Origin: Streptomyces diastatochromogenes
GTDB lineage: Bacteria > Actinomycetota > Actinomycetes > Streptomycetales > Streptomycetaceae
Reading direction: 5' to 3'
Length of the DNA: 64,000 bases
Assembly: GCA_026913215.1 (NCBI GenBank)
Contig: JAPTYK010000001.1
Location: 434,001-498,000 of the forward strand
The notes beneath the pieces were generated by a model, which searched no databases, was not told the DNA's origin, and was given only the letters and a program-made list of their open reading frames with translations. A program made the position numbers and the translations under genes. Of the stretch, positions 45,263 to 54,720 are shown in pieces. Position 1 is the first letter of the stretch. Each line of letters opens with the position of its first letter.

Positions 45263-46155
45263 CGCGTGCTGCCGCCCCCGTCGATTCCGTACTGCCTCTT
45301 CGGCTCCTCCAGTATGGCCGCCGGGTCGGACAGTGAATACGGGGCGGGGTACGCGTACGGGTCGGGCCGGGTGTCCGGGCCGAGCCGGTCCACGGCGCGC
45401 AGGATGTGCCGGGCGGCAGCCGCCAGCGCAGGCGGGCGGGGACGTGGCGCAGGAGGTTGGCCGTCGCGACGAGGCGGCGCGTGACGGTCTCCGGCGGCGG
45501 GGCGGGCCGGCGGTGGAGCGCGTGGGCGTAGGGGGCAGGGTGTCGTACGCGAGCGCGCTCACGCGCCGCCAGATCACCTCGCGCGCCGGGACCAGGGCGG
45601 GTGGGACGGGCGGGCGGCGCAGGAAGTCGGCGACGGTCCGGGCGTCCGGCCCGGCGGCGAGGCCGGGGCGGACCGCCTCGAAGTAGGCGGCGAGCTCGGC
45701 GGTGGACGCGGGGACGGTGTCCGGGTCGAGGCCGACGAGCCGGGCGGAGGTGCGGTGCTCGTCGACGTACCGGTCGGCCTGGGCGTCGGTGAGGGGATCC
45801 CGGAGCGGCGCGCGACCGAGAGGTACGAGTCGGTCTCGGCGCAGTGGACCCAGAGCAGCAGTTCGGGGTCGTCGACGCCGAGCAGCCGGTGGATGCGGCG
45901 GACGCGGGCGCCGGCCGCCTCGGCGGCCTCGGTGGTCCCGTAGCTGAGCGTCCCGACGAAGTTCGCGGTCCGCATCAGCCGGCCCCAGGGGTCGTCCCGG
46001 AAACCGCTGTTGATCATGACGCCGCGGACGGCGACGGGGTGGAGCGCCTGGAGCCAGAGGGCCCGGACGCCGGCGATCCACATCACCGGGTCGCTGTGCA
46101 GCTGCCAGGTCACGGAGCGGGGCCCGAAGAGCCCGGGGTCGGCGTCCTGCCTCAT
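45244..46155 (-). CDS. MpaB-type oxygenase (DUF2236 family), frameshifted
   Basis: About 304 residues. The start reads MRQDADPGLFGPRSVTWQLH; family landmarks are SDPVMWIAGVRALWLQALHP, GVMINSGFRDDPWGRL, GTLSYGTTEAAEAAG and VHCAETDSYL. DUF2236 proteins include the fungal MpaB oxygenase and the rubber oxygenase Lcp, with heme iron bound by conserved His. Frame changes near 45800, 45530 and 45430 are consistent with base losses. After repair the tail reads PDPYAYPAPYSLSDPAAIL and stops at 45244, inside the kinase gene. The overlap suggests co-transcription, but the substrate is unknown. Confidence 0.75.
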
Positions 46156-46350
46156 GGCGCTCAGGCTACGCCGGAACCCTTCCCTCCGAACCTCTCCGGA
46201 GGCGTCGTCCTCGGGGACGGCGCGGTCAGGAGACCCTACGGATCCGGTGCGGGCGCCCGGCCGCCTCCCGTGCCTCCGGAGCGCGCCCCGCGTCCGTCCG
46301 GCCCGGCGTCGGGTCCCGCCCTTCGCGTCGGGGCCGACCGGGAGCGACCG

Positions 46351-46461
46351 CCGTCCCCGTGCGGGTGCCGTCCCCGTGCGGGGCGCCGTCCCGTGCGGGG
46401 CGCCGTCCCCGTGCGGGCGCCGTCCCCGTGCGGGGCGCCGTCCCCGTGCGGGGCGCCGTCC
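46351..46461. repeat. 17-18 bp GC-rich tandem array upstream of the potassium channel
   Basis: The intergenic region 46156-46538 (383 bases) holds about 6.3 copies of the unit CCGTCCCCGTGCGGGGCG, each internally self-complementary (CCCC...GGGG). Units differ by one-base length changes. A separate palindrome CATGCT-CGA-AGCATG lies at 46469-46483. The array can be read as protein on both strands but with no family likeness, so I treat it as non-coding. Confidence 0.85.
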
Positions 46462-46538
46462 GGTCGCGCATGCTCGAAGCATGTCCTGCGAGCGTGTCGA
46501 CCGGTCCCCGCCGGCGGGCGCGGGCGGGCGGTGCCGGG

Positions 46539-47444
46539 ATGACGTGGCTGCCCGTCCTCGCGGGAACGGCGCTGATCCTGTTCATCCTGCGGGACGTCTT
46601 CCACACCATCTGGCACCCCACCCGGCACGGCGGGCTGAGCAGGCTGGTGATGCGGGGCGTGTGGCGGCTCTCGGCCCATCGCGGGGCGCTGTGGCGGCCC
46701 GTCGGTCTCGCGGGTCCGGTGGGCATGATGGCGGTCGTCGCCGTCTGGTCGTTCGGCGTCGCCGTGGGCTGGGCGCTGCTGTACTGGCCCTACATGCCGG
46801 GCGACTTCTCGTACGCCACGGGGCTCGTCCCCGCCGAGCACGCGAGCCCGGTCGACGCGCTGTACGTCTCGCTGGTCACCCTGGCCACGCTCGGTCTCGG
46901 CGACATCGCACCGGCCTCGGGGCTGCTGCGGATGCTCGCGCCGATCGAGGCCCTGGTGGGCTTCGCCCTGCTGTCGGCGACCGTCGCCTGGATCCTCGGC
47001 GTCTACCCGGCCCTCGCCCGCCGCAGGGCGCTCGCCCTGCGCCTGTCCCATCTGGGCCGCGGCCGCGTCACGGGCGCGGCCCTCGACTCCGCCGGGGGCG
47101 CCGCGCTGCTGGACGGGCTCGCCTCGGCGCTGTCGACCGTGACCGTCGACTTCCTCCAGTACGCCGAGTCGTACTACTTCTACGACGGGGACGAGACCAT
47201 CTCCCTGGCCGGGCAACTCGGCCACGCCGTCGACCTGGCGGACCGGGCGCGACCGGCCGGCCATCCGGACGTGCGGCTCTCCGCGGCGGTCCTGCGCACG
47301 GCGCTGGACGACCTGTCCACCGTGCTCGACGAGCGCTTCCTGCGGACGGGCGGGTCTCCCGGGGAGGTGTTCGCGGCGTACGCGGCGGACCACGGCCGCT
47401 CCCGCGAGGGCACCGGCGGGGACCGCGAAACCCCCTCGACATGA
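46539..47444 (+). CDS. Two-TM potassium channel family protein
   Basis: 301 residues, intact. The first helix is WLPVLAGTALILFILRDVFH, further helices are VGMMAVVAVWSFGVAVGWALL and LLRMLAPIEALVGFALLSATVAWIL, and the pore loop is SLVTLATLGLGDIAPAS. The selectivity filter is TLGLGD instead of the usual TVGYGD, so ion preference may be relaxed. A cytoplasmic helical tail of about 130 residues (FLQYAESYYFYDGDETISL) follows, with no RCK motif recognised. ATG 46539 is the first start after the upstream repeat array. Confidence 0.8.
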   Translation: MTWLPVLAGTALILFILRDVFHTIWHPTRHGGLSRLVMRGVWRLSAHRGALWRPVGLAGPVGMMAVVAVWSFGVAVGWALLYWPYMPGDFSYATGLVPAEHASPVDALYVSLVTLATLGLGDIAPASGLLRMLAPIEALVGFALLSATVAWILGVYPALARRRALALRLSHLGRGRVTGAALDSAGGAALLDGLASALSTVTVDFLQYAESYYFYDGDETISLAGQLGHAVDLADRARPAGHPDVRLSAAVLRTALDDLSTVLDERFLRTGGSPGEVFAAYAADHGRSREGTGGDRETPST

Positions 47445-47470
47445 TCGTCTCGGCAGCACATGCTGGGCCC

Positions 47471-48034
47471 ATGGAATTCCTCTGCTACCACCGTGACCGG
47501 CCCGGCTCCATGCCCCTGCGGGATGCCCTCGTCGAAGCCCACTGGGCGTACATGGACGGCTTCGCGAAGGAGCTGATCGCGCGCGGACCGACCTTCGACC
47601 CGGCGGCCGAGACCTGCACCGGCAGCGTGCACATCGTCGACCTCCCCGACGTCGCGGCGGCGCGGGCGTTCGCCTTCGACGAGCCCAACTACCAGGCCGG
47701 GGTGTACCGGGACGTCCTGCTGCGGCGGTGGCGCAACACGCTGGGCCGGACGATGTGGAGTTCCCCGGCGGCCGCGAGGGCGGCAACCGCTACCTGGTCC
47801 TGGGCCTCGGCGAGGCGAGCCCGTCGACCTGACCCCGCCGCCCGGCCCGGAGGACCGGGGCGACCTGATCGCCTACGGCCCCTCCTCGCCGACGACGGCA
47901 CCACCTGGGTGGGCACGGCGGCCCTGGTCCGCGCCCCGGACACGGAGACGGCCGCGGCCGTCCTGCGGACCCCCGGCCGGTACGCCGACATCGAGGTCCA
48001 CGACTGGTCCTTCGGCGGCCGCCCGACGACCTGA
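47471..48034 (+). CDS. YciI-family protein, frameshifted in the middle
   Basis: About 189 residues from ATG 47471. The N-terminal half is a YciI/DGPF-type module: [40 protein letters not shown] with the conserved His, and [20 protein letters not shown]. After base losses between 47765 and 47890 a second, similar half appears: [37 protein letters not shown] and [12 protein letters not shown]. The outer frame is the same at both ends, which needs three lost bases. Function is unknown; the fold is a ferredoxin-like enzyme-accessory domain. Confidence 0.75.
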   Translation: MEFLCYHRDRPGSMPLRDALVEAHWAYMDGFAKELIARGPTFDPAAETCTGSVHIVDLPDVAAARAFAFDEPNYQAGVYRDVLLRRWRNTLGRTMWSSPAAARAATATWSWASARRARRPDPAARPGGPGRPDRLRPLLADDGTTWVGTAALVRAPDTETAAAVLRTPGRYADIEVHDWSFGGRPTT

Positions 48035-48156
48035 CCGTCCAGCACGTGAGACCGGCCGAGGGGCCCGCGCCCGCGCCGTTAAGGTGCCCCTGTCTGTGGC
48101 CGGTACACGAGGACCGGGCCACCCTTTCCGCCCGCTCTTCCCCCCCGAGGACGCCC

Positions 48157-48438
48157 ATGTTCACTGTCAACGAGTACTTCGACGGCACGGTCAAGTCGAT
48201 CGCGTTCACGCAGGAGGAGGGCCCGGCGACCATCGGCGTCATGGCCCCCGGCGCGTACGAGTTCGGCACGGCCGCCCCGGAGGTCATGCACGTGGTCAGC
48301 GGCGCCCTGACGGTCCTGCTGCCCGGCACCGACACGTGGGAGACCTTCGCCGCCGGGACCCGCTTCGAGGTCCCCGGCGAGAGCCGGTTCCAGCTCGAGG
48401 TCGCGACGGAGACCGCCTACCTGTGCGAGTACCGCTGA
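48157..48438 (+). CDS. ppnP: Pyrimidine/purine nucleoside phosphorylase (PpnP, DUF1255)
   Basis: 93 residues, intact. The cupin barrel reads [73 protein letters not shown], which follows PpnP (YaiE) over its full length. The enzyme splits nucleosides with phosphate to give the base and ribose 1-phosphate. ATG 48157 follows GAGG. It is a single gene between the YciI gene and the FAD monooxygenase gene. Confidence 0.9.
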   Translation: MFTVNEYFDGTVKSIAFTQEEGPATIGVMAPGAYEFGTAAPEVMHVVSGALTVLLPGTDTWETFAAGTRFEVPGESRFQLEVATETAYLCEYR

Positions 48439-48476
48439 CCGTCGCACCCATCGACCGGCGGAGGAGCGGACCTGCC

Positions 48477-49950
48477 ATGCGCACCACTACGCACACCGAG
48501 GTGGCCGTCGTCGGAGGCGGGCCCGTCGGCATGCTGATCGCCGCCGAGCTGGGGGCGTACGGGATCGACGTCGTGGTGCTGGAGGAGCGGGGCGCGACCT
48601 CCGGCCTGCCCAAGGCCGGGACCGTCCACGCCAGGGCCGTGCAGGCGCTGACCCGGCGGGGCTACCTCGGGCTGCCGCGGTGGTCGGACGTTCCGGTGAC
48701 CGAGCAGTTCCACTTCGCCGGGATGCCCGGACTGTCGATCACGGTCCCCGCGGCCGAGCCGGTGCCCATCCTCAAGCGCGCCCAGGCCGATCTGGAGCGG
48801 GAGTTCGAGGAACGGGCCCGGGGCCGCGGGGTGACCGTGCTGCGCGGCCACCGGGTGACCGCGCTGCGCCAGGGGCCCGACGGGGTCGACGTGGTGGCCG
48901 AAGGGCCCGGGGGCGAGCACACGTACAGCGCCGGCTTCCTGGTCGGGGCCGACGGCGCGCGCAGCACCGTACGCCGTGAGGCCGGCTTCACCGAGGACAC
49001 CCACCCCGCGACGGTCTCGGCGATGATGGGCCTGGTCCGGCTGGTCGAGCCCGACAAGGCGCCGCGGGGCTGGTGCCGTACCGAGCGGGGCTGGGTCATC
49101 ACGAAACCCGTTCCCGACGGGCACACCTCGTGCGCACGCTCGACTGCGACGGACCCCATCCCCACCGGCACGCACGGGCGACCCTGCGAGAACTGCGGGA
49201 CGAGGCGTCCCGGATCGCCGGATACGACATCCCGATGGAGGACGCCCTCTCCGTGACGCGGTTCAGCGACTTCACCCGGCTGGTGCGCCACTACCGCAAG
49301 GACCGCGTGTTCCTGGCGGGGACGCCGCGCACGTGCACTTCCCGATCGGGGGACAGGGGCTGAGCACCGGACTGGTCGACGCGCTCAACCTGAGCTGGAA
49401 GCTGGCCCACACCGTGCGCGGGACGGCGGGCAAGGGGCTCCTCGACACGTACGACGCCGAGCGCAGGCCGGCCGCGCGGCGGGTCGTCGACAACACGCGC
49501 GTCCAGCTGACGCTGATGCGTCCCGCCCCCGAACTCGACCCGCTCCGCGCGATGTTCACCGAGCTGCTGACGCTGGAGCAGACCCGGCGGCACGTGGGCG
49601 ACCTGATCAGCGCGCAGGAGACGGTGTACCCGGCGCGCTCGGGCTTCCCCTCCCGGTGGGAGGGGCGGTTCCTGGAGAACGTCGCGGTGGGGGACGGCAC
49701 GGAGCCACAGGACGTCACGAGGCTGCTGCCCGACGGCCGGCCCCTGCTCCTCCTGTCCGGCGAACGGGCCGCGGCGTACGGCGAGTCGGCCCGGGGCTGG
49801 GCCCATGTGCTGAACACCGTCACCGCCTCACCGGATGCCGTCCTCCCGTGCGACGCGGTACTGGTGCGCCCCGACGGTCACATCGCCTGGGCACCGGACG
49901 CGGGCGATCTCACCGACGCGCTGCGTCTGTGGTTCGGCGAGCCCCGGTAG
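48477..49950 (+). CDS. FAD-dependent aromatic-ring-hydroxylase-type monooxygenase (class A), frameshifted
   Basis: About 491 residues from ATG 48477 (GGAGGAG upstream). It has the first FAD motif VAVVGGGPVGMLIAAELGAYG, the DG motif GFLVGADGARSTVRREAG and, across a break, the GD motif RVFLAGDAAHVHFPIGGQGL. The C-terminal thioredoxin-like domain (DGRPLLLLSGERAAAYGES, DAVLVRPDGHIAWAPDAG) is typical of polyketide hydroxylases such as RdmE/PgaE. Base losses near 49125 and 49322 break the frame. Two co-directional genes, AfsA-like and NmrA-like, follow. It could oxidise a signalling molecule precursor or a secondary metabolite; which one is not visible. Confidence 0.88.
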
Positions 49951-49992
49951 GAGCCGGCGGACCGGTCGCCGGCCGGAGGCTCAGCCTCCGCC

Positions 49993-50011
49993 TTCGCGTC
50001 CGTGACGCGAA
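49993..50011. promoter_or_regulatory. Palindrome in the leader of the AfsA-type gene
   Basis: TTCGCGT-CCGTG-ACGCGAA has perfect 7-base arms and lies 109 bases before the AfsA-like start. It may be an operator for that gene or a weak terminator of the preceding one. It does not look like the typical autoregulatory element bound by butyrolactone receptors. Confidence 0.4.
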
Positions 50012-50119
50012 TCTCCCGATCAAGCAGTGATCCGGCCAACTCCCAGTGCCGTCAGTCTGGTTGGATCTCGGTTCGGGCGCGGCTCTCCTGCCGCCGCCGC
50101 TGGAACCACGGGGGGTTTC

Positions 50120-51060
50120 ATGAACACCACGACGATCGACGAGGGAAGTCTCAGGTCGCCCGACGAGCCGTTTCCCGCGTCACTGGCCCAGCTGCATCGC
50201 GCCAGGGAGGCCGACGCCTTCCCGGTCGGCTGGACGCGGACGCGGGACCACCACTACTCGGTCATCGCCCGATGGCCCGATGAACACCCTTACTTCACGC
50301 CGGTGCACGGGCACCGCTACGATCCCCTGCTCGTCACCGAGACCATGCGCCAGGCGACCCTGCTCGTGCTGCACGCCGGATACGACGTTCCGGTGGGACA
50401 CCATTTCCTCCTGACGGAGCTGCGGTTCACCTGCCGCATGGACCGGCTCGCCGTCGACGACGGGCCCGGGGAGGCGGAGGTGCGGGTGGTCTGCTCCGAT
50501 CTGCAGCGGGCCCGTGGGCACGTCTCCCAGTTCAGGACCGACATGATCGTGCGCCGCGCGGGGTCGGCCGTGTCCACGGGCGCCATCCTGGGGCGGATCG
50601 TCGGCCCGGAGGCCTACCGGCGGATACGGGGCGACCGCGCCGTCCCGGGATTCGAGGTCCCGGGAACACCACCGGTGGCGGCCGGGCTCGTCGGCCGGTC
50701 GTGCGCGAAGGACGTCCTGCTCTCCCCACCCCGGAGGACCGGATGTGGCGGCTGAGGGTCGACACCGGGCACCCGGTCCTGTTCCAGGGCGAGAAGGACC
50801 ACGTGCCCGGAATGCTGCTCCTCGAAGCGGCCAGGCAGGCGGCCGCGCTGGAGACGCCGTCCCGGCCGTTCGTCCCCTCCTCGGGGCGCATGGCCTTCCA
50901 GCGCTACGCGGAGTTCGGCACCCCCTGCTGGATACGGGCCCACGCCCTGCCCGCGCCGAGCGCCGGAACGACCGGCGTCACCATCACGGGGAGCCAGGGC
51001 GACGGCACGGTGTTCCTCGCCGAGCTCTCCTCGGCCCTCCCGCCCGCTGACGGACGGTGA
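50120..51060 (+). CDS. afsA: AfsA/ScbA-family gamma-butyrolactone biosynthesis protein, frameshifted
   Basis: About 313 residues from ATG 50120. Two AfsA hot-dog repeats are present. The first has HPYFTPVHGHRYDPLLVTETMRQA and HFLLTELRFTCRM, the second VLFQGEKDHVPGMLLLEAARQAA and YAEFGTPCWIRAHAL; both keep the acidic and His/Arg residues of the family. AfsA joins a beta-ketoacyl chain from an acyl carrier protein to dihydroxyacetone phosphate, the first committed step to A-factor-type hormones. One base loss near 50735 breaks the frame. The NmrA-type gene starts 7 bases after the stop. No receptor gene lies in the window. The symbol marks the family, not proven orthology to any one system. Confidence 0.9.
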
Positions 51061-51067
51061 CGCAGAC

Positions 51068-51910
51068 ATGATCCTTGTCACCGGAGCAACCGGCACGGTG
51101 GGGCGGGAGGTCACCCGCCTGCTCGCCCCCGACCGGCCGCTGCGCATCCTCACGAGGCGGCCCGAACTCGTCACCGTCCAAGGGCCCGACGTCACCGTGG
51201 TCCGCGGCGGCTTCACGGACCCCGAAAGCCTCCACCGGGCACTCACGGGAGTCCGGGCCGCCTTCCTGGTCACCAACCCGGTGGTGGAGGAGGAGGACGC
51301 GCGGTTCGTCGACGCGGCCCGGACCTGCGGCGTACGGCACCTGGTCAAGCTCTCCGCGGCCGCCGTGGAGGACCCGGAGGCGGACGACCTCATCACCCGC
51401 CGGCAGCGCGAGAACGAACGGACCGTGCGGGAATCGGGACTGGCGTGGACCCTGCTGCGCCCCCGGTCCTTCATGTCCAACACACTGTCCTGGGCACCGG
51501 CCATCCGTTCCGAGGGCGTCGTGCGCGCGCTCTACGGCGAGTCCGCCAACGCCTGCGTGGACCCGCGCGACATCGCCGAGGTGGCGGTGCGCGCCCTGAC
51601 AGGGGACGGACAGGAGGGCCGCGTCCACACGCTCTCCGGCCCGGAGGCGGTCACCGCCCTCGAACAGACCGCCGTGCTCTCGAAGGTGCTGGGACGACCG
51701 CTGCGCTTCGAGGAACTCGGCCCGGAGCGGGCGCACTCCGCCATGCTGGACCGCTATCCCGAGGCGATCGCCGAAGCACTGCTCCACAGCGCCGGCCGCC
51801 AGCGGGCCGGCGCGAAGGCACGGGTCGACTCCACCGTCCCCGCCCTCCTGGGACGCCCCGCACGGACCTTCGCCACCTGGGCGGCGGACCACGCGCAGGC
51901 GTTCGCCTGA
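51068..51910 (+). CDS. NmrA-type NAD(P)-binding reductase/epimerase
   Basis: 280 residues, intact. It is an atypical short-chain dehydrogenase with the nucleotide motif MILVTGATGTVGREVTRLLA, LVKLSAAAVEDPEAD in the active-site region, and LRPRSFMSNTLSWAPAIR. The Tyr-x3-Lys catalytic pair is not obvious, as in many NmrA-like proteins, so it could be a reductase or a redox sensor. Being 7 bases from the AfsA-type gene it probably reduces a butyrolactone or butenolide intermediate, as ScbB/BprA-type enzymes do; this is inference. Confidence 0.85.
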   Translation: MILVTGATGTVGREVTRLLAPDRPLRILTRRPELVTVQGPDVTVVRGGFTDPESLHRALTGVRAAFLVTNPVVEEEDARFVDAARTCGVRHLVKLSAAAVEDPEADDLITRRQRENERTVRESGLAWTLLRPRSFMSNTLSWAPAIRSEGVVRALYGESANACVDPRDIAEVAVRALTGDGQEGRVHTLSGPEAVTALEQTAVLSKVLGRPLRFEELGPERAHSAMLDRYPEAIAEALLHSAGRQRAGAKARVDSTVPALLGRPARTFATWAADHAQAFA

Positions 51911-51970
51911 CCGGTCCGCCGGCCCGGGAGGAGCGCAGGGCCGCCGGGCCGTGCGGCTGGACGGCTTCCC

Positions 51971-53148
51971 CTACCGGCGGACGCGGGGCATGCCCAGGCC
52001 GATCCAGGAGATGATCTCGCGCTGGATCTCGTTGTTGCCGCCGCCGAAGGTGAAGATGACGGCCGAGCGGTAGCCGCGTTCGAGTTCGCCGTGGAGGACG
52101 GCGCCCGCCGAGCCCTCCTTGAGGGCGCCGGCCGAGCCGACGACCTCCATGAGGGCGGCGTAGGCGTCGCGGCGGGCCTCGGAGCCGTAGACCTTGACGG
52201 CGGAGGCGTCCTGGGGGTGAGGGTGCCGTGCTGGACGGCGTGGACCATCTGCCAGTTGAGGAGCTTCATGGCGTCGAGGCGGGCGTGGGTGCGGGCCAGG
52301 GTGCGGCGGACCCAGGGGAGGTCGAGGACGCGGCGGCCGTCGGAGAGCGGGGTGTCGGCGGCCCAGCGCTGGACGTCGTGGAGGGCGCGGATCGCCATCG
52401 TGCCGTGGGCGGCGAGGGTGACGCGCTCGTGGTTGAGCTGGTTGGTGATGAGCCGCCAGCCCTTGTTCTCCTCGCCGACGCGGTGGGAGACCGGGACGCG
52501 GACGTCGTCGTAGTAGCTCGCGGTGGTGTCGTGCGAGGCGAGGGTGTTGATGAGCGTGCAGGAGTAGCCGGGGTCGGTCGTCGGCACGAGGAGCATGGTG
52601 ATGCCCTTGTGCGGCGGGGCGTCGGGGTCGGTGCGGACGGCGAGCCACACCCAGTCGGCGGTGTCTCCGTTCGTCGTCCAGATCTTCTGGCCGTTGACGA
52701 CGTACGTGTCGCCCTCGCGGACCGCGCGGGTCTTCAGGGCGGCCAGGTCGGTGCCCGCGTCGGGCTCGCTGTAGCCGATCGCGAAGTCGATCTCGCCGGA
52801 GAGGATCCGGGGCAGGAACCACGCCTTCTGCTCGTCCGTCCCGTACTGCATGATCGTCGGACCGACGGTGTTCAGGGCCATGAGCGGCAGCGGCACGCCC
52901 GCCTGCGCGGCCTCGTCGAAGAAGATGAACTGCTCCATGGGGGTCAGCCCGCGCCCCCCGTACTCGGTGGGCCAGCCCACCCCGAGCCAGCCGTCGGCGC
53001 CGAGGCGCCGCACCGTCTCGCGGTAGAAGCGCTTCTGGGCGGCCGGGTCCCCGTAGCGGGTGTGGACGTCGTCCGGGACCAGCTCGGCGAAGTACGCCCG
53101 CAGCTCGGCGCGCAGGCTGTTCTGTGCGGGCGTGTAGGCGAGGTGCAT
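51971..53148 (-). CDS. Acyl-CoA dehydrogenase, frameshifted
   Basis: About 392 residues. The flavoprotein fold shows DGWLGVGWPTEYGGRGLTPM, FAIGYSEPDAGTDLAALKTRAV (FAD and substrate contacts), VVNGQKIWTTNGDTADWVWL and FGGGNNEIQREIISWIGLGM, the C-terminal FAD-binding end. It introduces the alpha-beta double bond into an acyl-CoA. The normal catalytic Glu position could not be placed with certainty. One base loss near 52215 breaks the frame before DASAVKVYGSEARR. A KstR-like box lies 70 bases upstream, and the protein resembles the FadE enzymes that form hetero-oligomers in sterol side-chain degradation. Confidence 0.88.
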
Positions 53149-53217
53149 GGGGTCCGTCCTCCCGTGGCGGCGTCCGCGACGTCTTCCCTGCGGTGCGACG
53201 CGCGACGGCGGACACGG

Positions 53218-53231
53218 TAGAACGTGTTCCA
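53218..53231. promoter_or_regulatory. KstR-type operator candidate
   Basis: TAGAACGTGTTCCA matches TnnAACnnGTTnnA at all fixed positions and is nearly a full palindrome (GGAACGTGTTCC-like). It sits 70 bases upstream of the acyl-CoA dehydrogenase start, where a repressor would act. Confidence 0.65.
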
Positions 53232-53324
53232 TAAATGTGGAAGGCTCCGGACCCTCCCGGGACGCCCGCGACCCCGGTTCGGTGCGACCGATCCGGGGCC
53301 TGCGGGAGGGGTGGTGTTGTTGTC

Positions 53325-53525
53325 CTAGGGCAGGAGCTCGTCCATGCAGGCACGGCCCTTCTCGGCCATGCGGCGCTCCGCCCAGGCGAGATTCTTCGGA
53401 TTCACGTCGCGACCGGAGGCGAGGACCACGTCCTCCGGCGTGTATTCGCCCTCCGACCCGGTGTGCAGCAGCCGGTCGGGCGTCGGGAAGTCCCCCGGGG
53501 ACGTCTTGTCGGGCTCAGCGTTCAT
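53325..53525 (-). CDS. Small conserved-looking hypothetical protein
   Basis: 66 residues, intact, from ATG 53525. It is hydrophilic and acidic at first (MNAEPDKTSPGDFPTPDRLL), then EGEYTPEDVVLASGRDVNPK and a terminal helix LAWAERRMAEKGRACMDEL. I do not recognise the family. The frame, composition and placement between two promoters look like a real gene. It is divergent from the siderophore-interacting protein gene. Confidence 0.65.
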   Translation of the reverse strand: MNAEPDKTSPGDFPTPDRLLHTGSEGEYTPEDVVLASGRDVNPKNLAWAERRMAEKGRACMDELLP

Positions 53526-53685
53526 GCCGCCTCCTACGTGTTCGTCCGGCACTCGCCATTCTCGTGTCCGCTCCCCGGGAGCGCATCCGGGGCCGCGGCC
53601 GGAGCGTGTCGACGGGCTGTCGGCGGCGTGTCGACCGGCCCGGGGAGGGTGGGGCCCGGCCCGACGCCCCTCCCTAGGAGTCCCG

Positions 53686-54574
53686 ATGCCCCAGTCCCAT
53701 TCCCAGTCCCAGTCCCAGCCCCAGCCTCTGCCCCTGCCTCTGCGCCGCCTGCGGGTGACCGCCGTCCGCCCGGTGACCCCGCGCATGCTCCGGGTCACCC
53801 TCGGCGGCCCGAGCCTCGACGGCTTCGTCCTGGCGGGCCCCGACCAGCAGGTGAAGCTGTTCTTCCCCCGGCCGGGCCAGGCCGAGCCGGTCCTCCCGGC
53901 GCCCGGACCAGACGGCGACGCGATGCGCTGGTACGGGGCGTACGCCGCACTCCCGAGGCGGAACGCCCGTGGATGCGGAGCTACACCCTCCGGGCGCACG
54001 ACCCGGCGGCCGGGACCGTCGACATCGACTTCTTCCTCCACGGGGACGGCGGGGACGGCCGCGACGAGGGCCCCGCGACGCGCTGGGCCCGGTCGGCGCG
54101 GCCCGGGGACGTCCTCGGCGTGTTCGGGCCTTCGGCGGCGTTCGCGGTCCCCGTCGATCCGGGCGCGGGCGACTGGACGCTCCTGTACGCCGACGCCTGC
54201 GCGCTCCCCGCGCTCGCCACGGTCGTCGCCGCGCTGCCGCCGGGCCACCGGGCCCTCGCGTACGTCCAGCTCCCCGACGCGGCCGAGGGCAGCCGCTGCC
54301 GACGTCCGGCGACCTGACCGTGCGCCTCCTGCGCGAGGGCGACTCGCCGGCCGAGGCCGTACGGGCGGACACCCTGCCGGCCGGCACGCCGTACGCCTGG
54401 CTGGCGGGCGAGGCCTCCGCCGTGCGCGGACTGCGGCGGCACCTCGTGGAGGAGCGGGGCGTCGACCGGCGCTCGGTCCACTTCACCGGGTACTGGCGCC
54501 GCCGCCTCGCCCAGGACGACGCGCCGACCCCGGAGGACCTGGCCGAGGCCCGCGAGCGCCTGTCACTCGGCTAG
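53686..54574 (+). CDS. Siderophore-interacting protein (FAD-dependent ferric-siderophore reductase), frameshifted
   Basis: About 296 residues from ATG 53686 (TAGGAG upstream). The first 20 residues are a Ser-Gln/Pro-Gln/Pro-Leu repeat encoded by CCCAGT-type hexamers (53690-53743). The SIP fold follows: [20 protein letters not shown], the FAD motif [40 protein letters not shown] and [11 protein letters not shown]. It reduces Fe(III)-siderophores in the cytoplasm to release iron. One-base losses near 53945 and 54285 break the frame. The 3' end lies in an 18-bp tandem array shared with the convergent gene's end. Confidence 0.87.
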
Positions 54575-54720
54575 GGCCTGCCACTCGGCCAGGGCCTGTC
54601 GCTCGGCTAAGTCCTGTCGCTAGGCCAGGGCTCGTCTTTCGGGTCAGGCCCGCCTTTCGGGTCAGGCCCGCCTTTCGGGTCAGGCCCGCCTTTCGGATCG
54701 GGGCCGCCTTTCGGATCAGG
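54559..54720. repeat. Two adjoining 18-bp tandem arrays at converging gene ends
   Basis: Four units like CCTGTCGCTCGGCTAGGG occupy 54559-54630 exactly, followed without a break by five units like CCCGCCTTTCGGGTCAGG at 54631-54720. The first array carries the stop of the siderophore-interacting protein gene; the second encodes repeated DPKGGP at the C-terminus of the AfsR-like regulator. Confidence 0.9.

Noticed and set aside
46359..46538. N-terminal extension of the potassium channel through the repeat array
   Set aside because: It would add about 60 Arg/Pro/Gly residues of repeat origin before the first membrane helix, with no ribosome site.
50034..50092. Butyrolactone-receptor autoregulatory element before the AfsA-type gene
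   Set aside because: CCAAC...GTTGG half-sites exist but are 21 bases apart and the intervening bases do not resemble known elements.
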